From NCBI RefSeq assembly GCF_030230605.1, contig NZ_JASPDO010000013.1, forward strand, positions 1 to 64,000: a stretch of DNA of 64,000 nt, in the 5' to 3' direction. The stretch is from Brevibacterium sp. UMB1308A (GTDB lineage Bacteria > Actinomycetota > Actinomycetes > Actinomycetales > Brevibacteriaceae). This document shows, in pieces, positions 1 to 8,195 of this stretch (positions within the stretch are counted from its first letter, which is position 1; the number at the start of each line of letters is the position of its first letter). The notes below the pieces were generated by a model that saw only the letters and a program-made list of their open reading frames with translations, ran no database searches and was not told where the DNA came from. A program made the translations under genes and the position numbers.

Positions 1-1065
1 GAGCTTGAGTTGTGCGTGTCGATGCCTGAAAAAGAAGAATGGTTAAAAGCCCAAGCCGGTATCACTGTCACAGTCCCGGTCCTGCACTTCCTCACGCACC
101 TACCGCCACCAAACAAAAACAGGGACAAATACCGGGGCACAGTTTCAGGGAAAGACCCCGGGGCAGATAAACGCAGACCCGAATCAGATCAAGACTTCAG
201 AAGAAACCAAACTGACGAACGAATACATGAGGACCAAGGGAGTAGTGCGCCACCAGGGACTAACAGCCTGCCGGGCGATAGTGCGGGTAGTGGGCTTGAT
301 TACGGGTTGCCGATCAAGGTGGACCTAGATGCCCGAGTGCCGGTGATGATGAATGGCCGGGTGCCATTAGACGTAAAGACTGCCGATGAGGTGATCGCTC
401 AGGCGAAGTGGGTGTACCAGATGTTCACAGACCCCGAAACCGGGGTAGTCCTAGAATCCACGCCGACGAAGTATTACATCCCAGCTGCTCTGAAACGCAT
501 GGTTGAAGCTAGGCATCCTGATTGCAGTGCCCCCTGGTGTGCCACACCTGCCAGGGTGTGCGAAAAAGACCATATCGAACCGTTCAACCACGAGGACCCC
601 GAAAACGGTGGGCTCACAGTGATGGAGAATCTGCACCCGTTGTGTAAGCGGCATCATCAGGAGAAAACCCAGAAACGATTACGCGTCGACAAGATGGATG
701 ACGGTTCCCTGGCGTGGGTGTTCCCACGGATTGGTGCCATGCTGGTCTACCCACCAGAATCACGGATTAACCAACTCCAGTACGAACGGTTACTTGAGTA
801 CTTCGACACCGGCGACCAAGACATCAGCCACACCATTAATGAGTACCTCGCAACAGAACACGAAACCACGTGCCGCTCTGAACCCGGGACTGGTCATGGT
901 GCAGAACCCACAGAGGCAGGCAGCCCTGAACCCGGGCCTGTTGAATGTCCAGGGTGGGCCCAGGAGTTCCCCCGTGACGTAGCTGACGAATACGCAATCG
1001 CAGCGGAAGTGTTCAACGGTGACACCCGCCCCTGGGAACCCAGCGAAGAACCACCGCCCTTCTAA
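1..1065 (+). CDS. HNH endonuclease-domain protein, DUF222/13E12 family (5' end cut by window)
   Basis: The reading frame is open from base 1, so the true start lies outside the window and only the C-terminal 354 codons are seen. The HNH core lies around residues 170-215: a CSAPWC cysteine pair, the DHIEPF stretch carrying the catalytic Asp-His, and a final NLHPLCKRHH block with the second metal-binding cysteine and histidines. This arrangement is typical of the 13E12/DUF222 proteins, which are abundant in Actinobacteria and often occur in several copies per genome. The upstream part is Pro/Asp/Lys rich and looks disordered. The tail is Glu/Pro rich. The family is thought to be mobile, but no flanking repeats or transposase are visible here. 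The biological role is unknown. Confidence 0.8.
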   Translation, partial: ELELCVSMPEKEEWLKAQAGITVTVPVLHFLTHLPPPNKNRDKYRGTVSGKDPGADKRRPESDQDFRRNQTDERIHEDQGSSAPPGTNSLPGDSAGSGLDYGLPIKVDLDARVPVMMNGRVPLDVKTADEVIAQAKWVYQMFTDPETGVVLESTPTKYYIPAALKRMVEARHPDCSAPWCATPARVCEKDHIEPFNHEDPENGGLTVMENLHPLCKRHHQEKTQKRLRVDKMDDGSLAWVFPRIGAMLVYPPESRINQLQYERLLEYFDTGDQDISHTINEYLATEHETTCRSEPGTGHGAEPTEAGSPEPGPVECPGWAQEFPRDVADEYAIAAEVFNGDTRPWEPSEEPPPF

Positions 1066-1173
1066 TCTTGGTTGTTTTGGTCTCCACAGTTCTAACCACG
1101 GCGTGTAAGCCGGTGCTGCTCTAACCCGCGGGGCGCCTCGGGGTCAGCCAAAGCAAAACAGCGGCTCAGCGCC

Positions 1174-1839
1174 TCACACCACACCGGCCTCGTAGGCGAA
1201 GATGACGGCGTGGATGCGGTCGCGCACCTCGAGCTTGGTCAGAATATGACCCACGTGCGTCTTCACAGTGGGGCCCGCCATAAACAGCTCGCCCGCAATT
1301 TCAGCATTGGACTTCCCACGCGCCACCAGCTCAAACACCTCACGCTCACGCGCCGTGAGCCGCTCCAACTTCTGCGCGTGCTCATCAGGCACCACCGGCG
1401 CAGCGACCACCGTCTCCAACAGGCGGCGCGTCGTCGTCGGCGCAATCACCGCACCACCCACGTGCGCCTGCCGGATCGAGTCCAGCAACACCTCGGGCCG
1501 GGCATCCTTCAACAAAAACCCGCTCGCCCCCGACCGCAACGCCGTCAACGCATAATCATCCGTATCAAACGTCGTCAACACAATAATCGTGGGCACCTGC
1601 GGCAACGCCCCGGCATCACCCAAGGCCACAATTTCCTGCGTAGCAGAAAGCCCATCCAAAACCGGCATGCGAATATCCATGAGAACCACGTCAACCGCAT
1701 GCGCCCGCACAGCTTCAACCGCCTCACGACCGTTCTCCGCCTGCGCCACCACCCGCATGTCATCCTGCGAATCAATCACCATCGCAAGACCCGCACGCAC
1801 CAAAACCTGATCGTCAACAAGCAACACCCGAACAGTCAC
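1174..1839 (-). CDS. NarL/FixJ-type two-component response regulator
   Basis: 221 aa. Residues 1-120 form a receiver domain with the acidic pocket at Asp9-Asp10, the phospho-acceptor Asp55 in VVLMDIRMP, and the conserved Thr and Lys further on (VLTTFD, LLKDA). Residues 155-215 form a LuxR-type helix-turn-helix (LTAREREVFELVARGKSNAEI). It overlaps the 3' end of the adjacent histidine kinase by 4 bases (ATGA type), so the two are translationally coupled and form a cognate pair. It presumably binds DNA as a phosphorylated dimer. The target genes cannot be inferred; no transporter genes sit next to the pair. Confidence 0.9.
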   Translation of the reverse strand: MTVRVLLVDDQVLVRAGLAMVIDSQDDMRVVAQAENGREAVEAVRAHAVDVVLMDIRMPVLDGLSATQEIVALGDAGALPQVPTIIVLTTFDTDDYALTALRSGASGFLLKDARPEVLLDSIRQAHVGGAVIAPTTTRRLLETVVAAPVVPDEHAQKLERLTAREREVFELVARGKSNAEIAGELFMAGPTVKTHVGHILTKLEVRDRIHAVIFAYEAGVV

Positions 1840-3053
1840 GCAACATCCTCCGGCAACGACAGCTCAACCAAAAAACCAGTCTCAGTGGGTTCAGCAACCA
1901 GCGAGCCCCCATGAATATGCGCGCGCTCCTCCATGCCCTGGATGCCCGCCCCAGACCCTGGCGCCACAGCAGATTCGGCCCGCCCGGTAGAAACAACTCG
2001 TGCCACGACCCCCGCCTCACCAGGCTCCACCGTGACATCTGCACGCGCTTCCGGCCCACCATGCTTCATCGTGTTGGTAAGCGCCTCCTGCACAATCCGA
2101 AACACCGCCAACTGAGCCGCCGGCGCCAACGCGGGCACATCAGCCGCAACACGCAGCGTCACCTCAAGCCCCGCCGCCCGCACATTCTCAACAAGCGCCC
2201 CGAGGTCCTCAATACCTGGCATCGGAGTAGTCTGCGCACTGGCACTGGGATCACGCAGAACCCCCAACATCCCACGCAAATTACCCAGCGCTTCACGGCC
2301 AGTCTCTGCAATCGTTTCCAACGCATCTACAGCAGCCTGAGGTGAAGCCTTCGCTGCATAACGACCACCGTCAGCTTGCGTAATAATCACCGACATCGAG
2401 TGGGCCACGATGTCGTGCATCTCGCGTGCAATCCGCATCCGCTCCGCATCAGAAGCCAGGCGAATCTCATTCTCACGTTCACGCTCCAGCAGCGTGTTAC
2501 GCTCAGCAATCCTCTGCGTATCGTCACGCTTACGCCAATGAATATCCCCAAGCGTCCACGCAAGCGCCACCGTCACCATGGGGAAAACCAACCCCGCCAA
2601 AACTATGAACAGCAGTTCGCCAGCGGTGGCATCCGAAAGCCTGGCACCAGACACATAAAAGTAAGCGAAATTACTGGCCGCAAAAATGAACGCCGCCACA
2701 ATTCCAATGCCCAGGAAAACCTTTCCCCACCGCCGAGGTGCATAAGCAGTGACCGCGTGCACCGTCACGGGGACGGCGATAAGGGCAGGGTGCGGGAACG
2801 CAAACGTCAAGGCGTAAACAAACCCAGTCGCTACCACAATCCATCCCGTGACCAGGGGAAACGTTCGCCTAAACACAAGTGAAGCGCTCATCGCGGTCAA
2901 AACCACGGTCTGAATCACCCCGCGAGGTCCGGGCTCATACGCCGGAAGCCCGACAGAAATGAGCACCAGCGGAGCAGCGAAGATAAGCGAGTCAACCACC
3001 CACATGTGGGCCGACATAAACTGTGATGCCCTCACATGCCACGGTTTTCCCAT
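1836..3053 (-). CDS. Sensor histidine kinase, HisKA_3/DesK-like
   Basis: 405 aa from the start chosen here. Several N-terminal hydrophobic helices (about residues 10-170) are followed by a linker coiled coil, then the dimerisation/phosphoacceptor box REMHDIVAHS with His213. The C-terminal HATPase has an N-box (EALTNTMKHG) and a glycine-rich SGAGIQGMEERA segment. It is the partner of the overlapping response regulator. The frame is open further upstream (to 3089), but the ATG at 3051-3053 is preceded by TAAACT exactly 7 bases away, with TGAACA 16 bases further upstream. That is the leaderless promoter pattern seen repeatedly in this window. An ATG at 3015-3017 with GAGGG upstream is a weaker alternative. 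The ligand sensed is unknown. Confidence 0.88.
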   Translation of the reverse strand: MGKPWHVRASQFMSAHMWVVDSLIFAAPLVLISVGLPAYEPGPRGVIQTVVLTAMSASLVFRRTFPLVTGWIVVATGFVYALTFAFPHPALIAVPVTVHAVTAYAPRRWGKVFLGIGIVAAFIFAASNFAYFYVSGARLSDATAGELLFIVLAGLVFPMVTVALAWTLGDIHWRKRDDTQRIAERNTLLERERENEIRLASDAERMRIAREMHDIVAHSMSVIITQADGGRYAAKASPQAAVDALETIAETGREALGNLRGMLGVLRDPSASAQTTPMPGIEDLGALVENVRAAGLEVTLRVAADVPALAPAAQLAVFRIVQEALTNTMKHGGPEARADVTVEPGEAGVVARVVSTGRAESAVAPGSGAGIQGMEERAHIHGGSLVAEPTETGFLVELSLPEDVA

Positions 3054-3060
3054 GCCCATT

Positions 3061-3066
3061 AGTTTA
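3061..3066 (-). promoter_or_regulatory. -10 box of leaderless promoter for the histidine kinase
   Basis: On the minus strand TAAACT is followed by 7 bases and then the ATG at 3053. TGAACA lies 16 bases upstream as a -35 candidate. This would place the transcript start at or within a base of the start codon. Confidence 0.5.
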
Positions 3067-3141
3067 GGTAGAAGGCACGGGTTGTTCATCGTCCCGCGGT
3101 ATGAAATGTTCCGCGTAGAACGCCACCCCCGCTGTAAAACA

Positions 3142-3172
3142 TATTCATCGCCATGAATAAGATACGTATAGG
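3142..3172 (+). promoter_or_regulatory. Candidate serA promoter overlapping a 7-bp inverted repeat
   Basis: TATTCAT (3142-3148), CGCC, then ATGAATA (3153-3159) form a perfect 7-bp inverted repeat. TTCATC (3144-3149) and TATAGG (3167-3172) are 17 bases apart and could be the -35 and -10 boxes of serA. The repeat would then cover the -35 region and could be a repressor site. This is inference from spacing only. Confidence 0.35.
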
Positions 3173-3217
3173 CCCGTATTCCGCACCTGGGTCGTCAGCA
3201 CGTGTTCAGGAGGCACA

Positions 3218-4801
3218 GTGAAACCCGTTGTCCTAATTGCAGAAGAACTATCACCCGCCACCGTCGACGCACTAGGGCCAGATTTTGAAATCAGGAAATG
3301 TAACGGGGCAGACCGCGCCGAACTCCTGCCCGCCCTCAAAGACGTCAACGCCGTGCTCATCCGCTCCGCAACCAAAATGGACGCAGAGGCAATCGCAGCA
3401 GCCCCAGAACTCAAAGTCATCGCTCGCGCCGGTGTTGGTCTTGACAACGTAGAAATCCCCGCCGCCACCCGCGCTGGCGTCATGGTGGTCAACGCGCCTA
3501 CCTCCAACATCATTTCGGCAGCCGAACTCACCATGGCGCACATCCTGGGTTCAGCACGCAACTACGGTGCAGGTCACGCTTCCCTCAAAGCAGGGGAGTG
3601 GAACCGCTCCAAACTCTCCGGCGTCGAACTCTACGAAAAGACCCTGGGCATCGTGGGCCTGGGACGCATCGGTGGCCTGGTCGCTGAACGCGCAAAAGCC
3701 TTCGGCATGAACCTCATCGGCTACGACCCCTACATCTCCGCGGCACGCGCAGCTGCCATGGGCGTGACCGTTGTGAGCCTTGACGAGCTCCTCGAACAGT
3801 CTGACTTCATCACCGTTCACATGCCAAAAACCCCTGAAACAATCGGCATGATCGGCGAAGAAGCATTCACCAAAGTCAAACCCACCGTGCGCATCATCAA
3901 CGTTGCCCGCGGAGGAATCGTGGACGAAGCAGCACTCGCCAAAGCCGTTGAAGACGGCCGCGTAGGTGGCGCCGGTATCGACGTGTTCACCCAAGAACCA
4001 CCCGTGGACTCACCTCTCATGGCACACGACCGCATCAACGTCACCCCACACCTGGGCGCCTCCACCGCCGAAGCCCAAGAAAAAGCCGGCATCGCTGTGG
4101 CCCAGTCCGTGCGTAAAGCCCTTGCCGGTGAACTCGTGCCAGACGCTGTCAACGTTGCCGGTGGTGCAATCGACCCGCAAGTCCGCCCCGGCATTGCCCT
4201 CACGGAACGCCTGGGTCGCGTCGTTTCAGCCATGGCAGGCGATCCGGTCACTCACCTGCGCGTCGAAGTGCGCGGCGAAGTCACCCAAAAAGACGTCAGC
4301 GTCCTCAAACTGTCTGCCCTCAAGGGACTGTTCCTCGACGTGGTCGACGGCGCGGTGTCCTACGTCAACGCCCCACTTTTTGCGCAAGAACGCGGCGTCA
4401 CCGTCGAACTCGCCACCGAACCCCTAAGCGAGAACTTCCGCAACGTCGTCACGCTTGTCGCTGCCACCTCGGCGGGGCAACAAATCCGCGTCGCTGGAAC
4501 CGTTACCGGCCCCAAGGACGTACAGAAGCTCACCGAAATCGACGGCTACGACCTCGAAATGAAACTCAACGACCACCTCGTCATCTTCAAATACGACGAC
4601 CGCCCCGGCGTCATTGGGCTGTTTGGTCAGGCGTTGGGCAACCTGGACATCAACATTGAAGCCATGCAGGTTTCGCCCAACAACGATCAGGCGTTGGCCG
4701 TGCTCGCGGTTGATTCGGAAGTGTCGGCCGAGGTCGTTAACACCGTCGCTTCTGAAATCGGGGCGAGCTTCGCTCGGGTTGCGAATATCGAAGAGGAGTA
4801 A
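3218..4801 (+). CDS. serA: D-3-phosphoglycerate dehydrogenase
   Basis: 527 aa. It oxidises 3-phosphoglycerate to 3-phosphohydroxypyruvate with NAD+, the first step of serine synthesis. The catalytic half has the nucleotide-binding GLGRIGG motif near residue 148, the RGGIVDE segment near 235 and the catalytic His in PHLGAST near 277. The C-terminal part carries the extra ASB domain and a final ACT domain (about 455-527), giving the long actinobacterial form regulated by serine. The GTG start at 3218 follows a good AGGAGG site. It is convergent with the lyase gene downstream, with one base between the stops. Confidence 0.96.
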   Translation: MKPVVLIAEELSPATVDALGPDFEIRKCNGADRAELLPALKDVNAVLIRSATKMDAEAIAAAPELKVIARAGVGLDNVEIPAATRAGVMVVNAPTSNIISAAELTMAHILGSARNYGAGHASLKAGEWNRSKLSGVELYEKTLGIVGLGRIGGLVAERAKAFGMNLIGYDPYISAARAAAMGVTVVSLDELLEQSDFITVHMPKTPETIGMIGEEAFTKVKPTVRIINVARGGIVDEAALAKAVEDGRVGGAGIDVFTQEPPVDSPLMAHDRINVTPHLGASTAEAQEKAGIAVAQSVRKALAGELVPDAVNVAGGAIDPQVRPGIALTERLGRVVSAMAGDPVTHLRVEVRGEVTQKDVSVLKLSALKGLFLDVVDGAVSYVNAPLFAQERGVTVELATEPLSENFRNVVTLVAATSAGQQIRVAGTVTGPKDVQKLTEIDGYDLEMKLNDHLVIFKYDDRPGVIGLFGQALGNLDINIEAMQVSPNNDQALAVLAVDSEVSAEVVNTVASEIGASFARVANIEEE

Positions 4802-4802
4802 C

Positions 4803-5660
4803 TCAGTTCTTCCACAGCCCATAGGAGTCTGACAGTTGCGCAATTTTCTTTGCGCGGGCCAGACGGGGCAGGTAGGAGCCGTCGGCGATCGCGTCATCGC
4901 CGGCGGATTCTGCTTCCTCCAGCATTTTGCGCGCCCACGTGCGGTCATCCTCACTGGGTGCTAACGCGTCATTCGTGGTCACAGCCTGTTGCGGGTTCAA
5001 AATGAGCTTGCCCGTCATGCCCATCTTCAACGTCCACCCGCAGTCATGGAGCAGGGCTTTGGAGTTTGCGCTCGCGGGGGAGGGGCCATCGATTGCGCCA
5101 GGCAAACCGCCCACACGGGTGGCAACGACCAGCCGTGAGCGCGCGTAGGCAAGTGCCATGGGGTCATCGCCCACACCCGTGTCCTTGCGGAAGTCATTAG
5201 TACCCAGGGCCAGGCGGAACGTGCCCGGTGCCTGTGCGATGCGGGTCGCAGCTTCGATACCAATTGCTGTTTCAATGAGCGCTAAAACTGGGATGCCCGC
5301 ACCGGCCCGCATTGCGGTCAGGGTGACCTGGTCCGGCTCCTCAGTGTTGGGCAACATGACCCCTTTGAGGCCCGGGAGCCCGTTGAGGGCATCCAAGTCT
5401 TCTTCCCACAGGGGCGTTGTGATCGAGTTGACGCGGACCCACCCTGCCATGTCGGTGGACAAAGCCTTGACAACATTGGCACGCGCTTGGTCCTTGGAAA
5501 CGTCTGGAACGGCTGCTTCGAGGTCGAAAATCACGGAGTCTGCTTCGCTCGTTTGAGCTGGTTCAAACGATTCGGGGCGGATCGCGTTGACCAGAAGCCA
5601 GCTTCGGGACAGTTTTGCGGGCAGAGCGGCGGCTCTTTTGTTGCGAATGGTTGTGGGCAT
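4803..5660 (-). CDS. HpcH/HpaI aldolase / citrate lyase beta-like protein (CitE-like)
   Basis: 285 aa. The protein has the TIM-barrel signature of the CitE/HpcH family: SWLLVNAIRPE near the N-terminus, the acidic VIFDLEAAV metal-binding segment near residue 47, and the LALIETAIGI and LALGTNDF stretches. These enzymes cleave or hydrolyse acyl-CoA thioesters such as citryl- or malyl-CoA using Mg2+. No citrate lyase alpha or gamma subunit is nearby, so a free-standing lyase or thioesterase is more likely than citrate lyase itself. The ATG at 5658-5660 is preceded by TACACT with a 6-base gap, so the transcript is probably leaderless. It is divergent from leuB. Confidence 0.8.
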   Translation of the reverse strand: MPTTIRNKRAAALPAKLSRSWLLVNAIRPESFEPAQTSEADSVIFDLEAAVPDVSKDQARANVVKALSTDMAGWVRVNSITTPLWEEDLDALNGLPGLKGVMLPNTEEPDQVTLTAMRAGAGIPVLALIETAIGIEAATRIAQAPGTFRLALGTNDFRKDTGVGDDPMALAYARSRLVVATRVGGLPGAIDGPSPASANSKALLHDCGWTLKMGMTGKLILNPQQAVTTNDALAPSEDDRTWARKMLEEAESAGDDAIADGSYLPRLARAKKIAQLSDSYGLWKN

Positions 5661-5666
5661 ATGAGC

Positions 5667-5672
5667 AGTGTA
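5667..5672 (-). promoter_or_regulatory. -10 box of leaderless promoter for the CitE-like gene
   Basis: TACACT on the minus strand lies 6 bases before the ATG at 5660. No Shine-Dalgarno sequence is present. Confidence 0.5.
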
Positions 5673-5736
5673 TGTAACACTCGCACCAAATCGACCATGT
5701 TGTGAGATGTGTTACTGAATAGTGAGACTGTGCGGC

Positions 5737-5742
5737 TACTGT
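5737..5742 (+). promoter_or_regulatory. -10 box of leaderless leuB promoter
   Basis: TACTGT is followed by 7 bases and then ATG at 5750. This decides between the ATG and the in-frame GTG at 5741, which would overlap the -10 box. Confidence 0.55.
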
Positions 5743-5749
5743 GAACCCT

Positions 5750-6790
5750 ATGACTACGTTCAAAATTGCAGTAATCCCCGGCGACGGAATCGGAAAAGAA
5801 ACAGTCCCAGAAGGACTGAAAGTTCTCAAGCGCGCAATCGAAGCAAGCGGCGATTTCGTTGAACTCGATCTCAAGGAATTCGGGCCATCCGCCGAACGCT
5901 ACTTGGAAACCGGCGAAACCCTCACCGACGAAGAACTCGAACAGCTGCGCACCCATGACGCGATTTTCTTTGGTGCTATCGGCGACCCGCGCGTGCCATC
6001 CGGTGTCCTTGAACGTGGCGTCATCATCAAACTGCGCTTCGAACTCGACCACGCGATTAACCTGCGCCCCTCCCGCTACTTCCCAGGTACCAGCTCGCCT
6101 CTGAAAGACCCCGGCAACATCGACTTCATCGTGGTGCGTGAAGGAACCGAAGGATCATACTCAGGGCAGGGCGGTTTCCTGCGTGCTCACACTGAACATG
6201 AAGTGGCAAACGAAATTTCCGTCAACACCCGCTACGGAGTCGAACGCGCCGTCCGCTACGCGTTCGAGCAGGCCAACAAGCGCCGTCAGAGGCTCACCTA
6301 CGTGCACAAAACCAACGTCATGGTCCACGCCGGCAACCTGTGGGAACGCGTCGTGAAAGACATCGCGCCGGAGTTCCCTGACGTGGCCGTTAACTACGAA
6401 CACGCCGACGCCTGCACCATGTACGTTGTCAACGACCCACAGCGCTACGACGTGATCGTCACCGACAACCTGTTTGGTGACATCATCTCCGACCTCGCAG
6501 CCGCGGTGACGGGCGGGATTGGTCTTGCCGCCTCGGCGAACCTCAACGTCACCGGAACCGGGCCGTCACTCTTCGAACCTATCCACGGATCCGCCCCCGA
6601 TATCGCTGGTGAAGGAATCGCAGACCCCACCGCAACCATCCTGTCTGCAGCTCTCATGGCACAGAACCTGGGCCTGGATGTTGCGGCCAAAGCAATCGAA
6701 ACAGCGGTCGAAGCTGACATCGTTGAACGGGGCGATGCGAAGCGTTCAACTTCAGAAATCGGGGATGCGATCGCGCAACGCATTGGCTAA
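5750..6790 (+). CDS. leuB: 3-isopropylmalate dehydrogenase
   Basis: 346 aa. It carries out the NAD+-dependent oxidative decarboxylation of 3-isopropylmalate, the third step of leucine synthesis. The N-terminal [13 protein letters not shown] signature, the [13 protein letters not shown] substrate-binding segment, the [11 protein letters not shown] motif, the YVHKTNVM segment and the C-terminal [15 protein letters not shown] adenine-binding motif are all present. The frame is open to a GTG at 5741, but the ATG at 5750 fits both the family N-terminus and a leaderless promoter. It is followed by ilvE after 48 bases. The enzymes supplying its substrate, LeuC and LeuD, are encoded at 35.9-38.0 kb. 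Confidence 0.96.
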   Translation: MTTFKIAVIPGDGIGKETVPEGLKVLKRAIEASGDFVELDLKEFGPSAERYLETGETLTDEELEQLRTHDAIFFGAIGDPRVPSGVLERGVIIKLRFELDHAINLRPSRYFPGTSSPLKDPGNIDFIVVREGTEGSYSGQGGFLRAHTEHEVANEISVNTRYGVERAVRYAFEQANKRRQRLTYVHKTNVMVHAGNLWERVVKDIAPEFPDVAVNYEHADACTMYVVNDPQRYDVIVTDNLFGDIISDLAAAVTGGIGLAASANLNVTGTGPSLFEPIHGSAPDIAGEGIADPTATILSAALMAQNLGLDVAAKAIETAVEADIVERGDAKRSTSEIGDAIAQRIG

Positions 6791-6838
6791 GGGAGTAACA
6801 TCGGTCACAGAAGCGAATCGAGTTAATGGAGACTTACT

Positions 6839-7930
6839 ATGAGCACATTTGTCCAGCAGAAGAACTCGCAGCCCGCTCCACAGGGTGTACGCGAAGCAAT
6901 CCTGGCTAAGCCAGGTTTCGGTGACTACTTCACTGACCACATGAGCCACGTCCGTTACACCAAGGACCAAGGGTGGCACGCACACACCGTGAAGCCATAC
7001 GGCCCACTGGTTCTGGACCCTGCCGCTGCAGTTTTCCACTACGCGCAGGAAATCTTCGAAGGAATGAAGGCATACCGTCACGCTGACGGTTCCGTGTGGA
7101 CGTTCCGCCCCACCAAGAACGCGGAACGCATGAACAAGTCAGCAGCCCGTCTAGCGTTGCCTGAAATTTCAGCCGAAGACTTCGTCGGATCCCTCCGTGC
7201 GTTGGTTGAACTCGACGAAGCGTGGGTCGCAACCCCGAAGGACGCAGCTGACGAAGTCTCGCTGTACCTGCGCCCCTTCATGATCGCCTCCGAAAAGTTC
7301 CTGGGTGTCCGCGCAAGCCACGAAGTCGACTACTACGTGATCGCGTCACCAGCCGGACCGTACTTCGCAGGCGGGATCAAGCCTGTTGACATTTGGCTGT
7401 CCAAGGACCTCAAGCGTGCTGGCACCGGCGGAACCGGATTCGCCAAGTGCGGTGGTAACTACGCAGCATCTCTGCAGGCCGGTAACCAAGCGGCTGAAAA
7501 GGGCTGCCAGCAGGTGATGTTCACCGACGCTAAAGAGTCCAAGTACTTGGAAGAACTGGGTGGCATGAACCTCATGCTGGTCACCAAGGACAACGAACTG
7601 ATCACACCAAGCGTTTCAGAAACGATTCTGGACGGTGTGACCCGCCGTTCACTGCTGGAACTGGCGCCTTCGATTGGCCTGACCCCTGTTGAGCGTGACA
7701 TCGAGGTTGCCGAATGGCGTGAACGTGCCGCTGCCGGTGAAATCGTTGAAGCGTTTGCGTGTGGAACCGCTGCGGTGATCACACCAATCGGACGCCTGGT
7801 ATCAGACGACTTCACGATTGAGCAGAGCACAGAACCAGGCGAAGTAACGATGAAACTTCGCTCGACCCTGCTGGGCATTCAGTACGGCCGGGCAGAAGGA
7901 CCTGAAGGCTGGATGGTCAAGCTGGCCTAA
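6839..7930 (+). CDS. ilvE: Branched-chain amino acid aminotransferase
   Basis: 363 aa, fold-type IV PLP enzyme. It transfers amino groups between glutamate and leucine, isoleucine or valine. The KCGGNYAASL motif holds the PLP-binding lysine (Lys203), followed by EELGGMNLMLV and the C-terminal ACGTAAVITPIG phosphate-binding segment. Length and motifs match the mycobacterial/corynebacterial IlvE type. The ATG has GGAG 9 bases upstream. It lies 48 bases after leuB, so the two may form one transcript, which ends at the strong hairpin at 7977-8000. Confidence 0.95.
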   Translation: MSTFVQQKNSQPAPQGVREAILAKPGFGDYFTDHMSHVRYTKDQGWHAHTVKPYGPLVLDPAAAVFHYAQEIFEGMKAYRHADGSVWTFRPTKNAERMNKSAARLALPEISAEDFVGSLRALVELDEAWVATPKDAADEVSLYLRPFMIASEKFLGVRASHEVDYYVIASPAGPYFAGGIKPVDIWLSKDLKRAGTGGTGFAKCGGNYAASLQAGNQAAEKGCQQVMFTDAKESKYLEELGGMNLMLVTKDNELITPSVSETILDGVTRRSLLELAPSIGLTPVERDIEVAEWRERAAAGEIVEAFACGTAAVITPIGRLVSDDFTIEQSTEPGEVTMKLRSTLLGIQYGRAEGPEGWMVKLA

Positions 7931-7976
7931 ACTCCTGGTCTAAACTCCTTGGCGTAAACCGCGCTAGAACTCCTCT

Positions 7977-8000
7977 CGAGGGCCCCTTCGGGGGCCCTCG
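7977..8000 (+). terminator. Terminator hairpin after ilvE
   Basis: A perfect 10-bp stem (CGAGGGCCCC / GGGGCCCTCG) closes on a TTCG tetraloop. There is no clean T-run after it, as is common in GC-rich Actinobacteria. The following stretch to 8195 contains no gene. Confidence 0.75.
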
Positions 8001-8049
8001 CGGTGTCTCGCATTTAGCCCCTCCGTTTTCACCCCACTCAAAAAATGGA

Positions 8050-8079
8050 GTAAGGTGTACCGCTAAGCGCGTAAGGTGT
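8050..8079 (+). repeat. Direct repeat GTAAGGTGT x2 upstream of the NiaP-like gene
   Basis: GTAAGGTGT occurs at 8050-8058 and 8071-8079, with start points 21 bases apart (two helical turns). The copies lie in the 265-base gap between ilvE and the transporter. The spacing suggests a binding site for a dimeric regulator. No riboswitch of a class I know was recognised in the rest of the gap. Confidence 0.35.
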
Positions 8080-8195
8080 GTGACCTAGCTCGTGGAAGGG
8101 CTCAATAGCCAATCAACTTCCAGGCCGCAGTGACGGCATACAAATTCCGGTCGGCAGATCTGATCGGCGCGCCACTTCAGATAGGAATAACTGTC

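Noticed and set aside
1-1065. 13E12 HNH gene as an insertion sequence, group II intron or intein
   Set aside because: No inverted repeats, reverse transcriptase, or splicing motifs are visible; the upstream part is outside the window.
1210-1914. 234-codon plus-strand ORF opposite the response regulator
   Set aside because: Arg/His/Asn-rich shadow of a gene with intact receiver and HTH domains.
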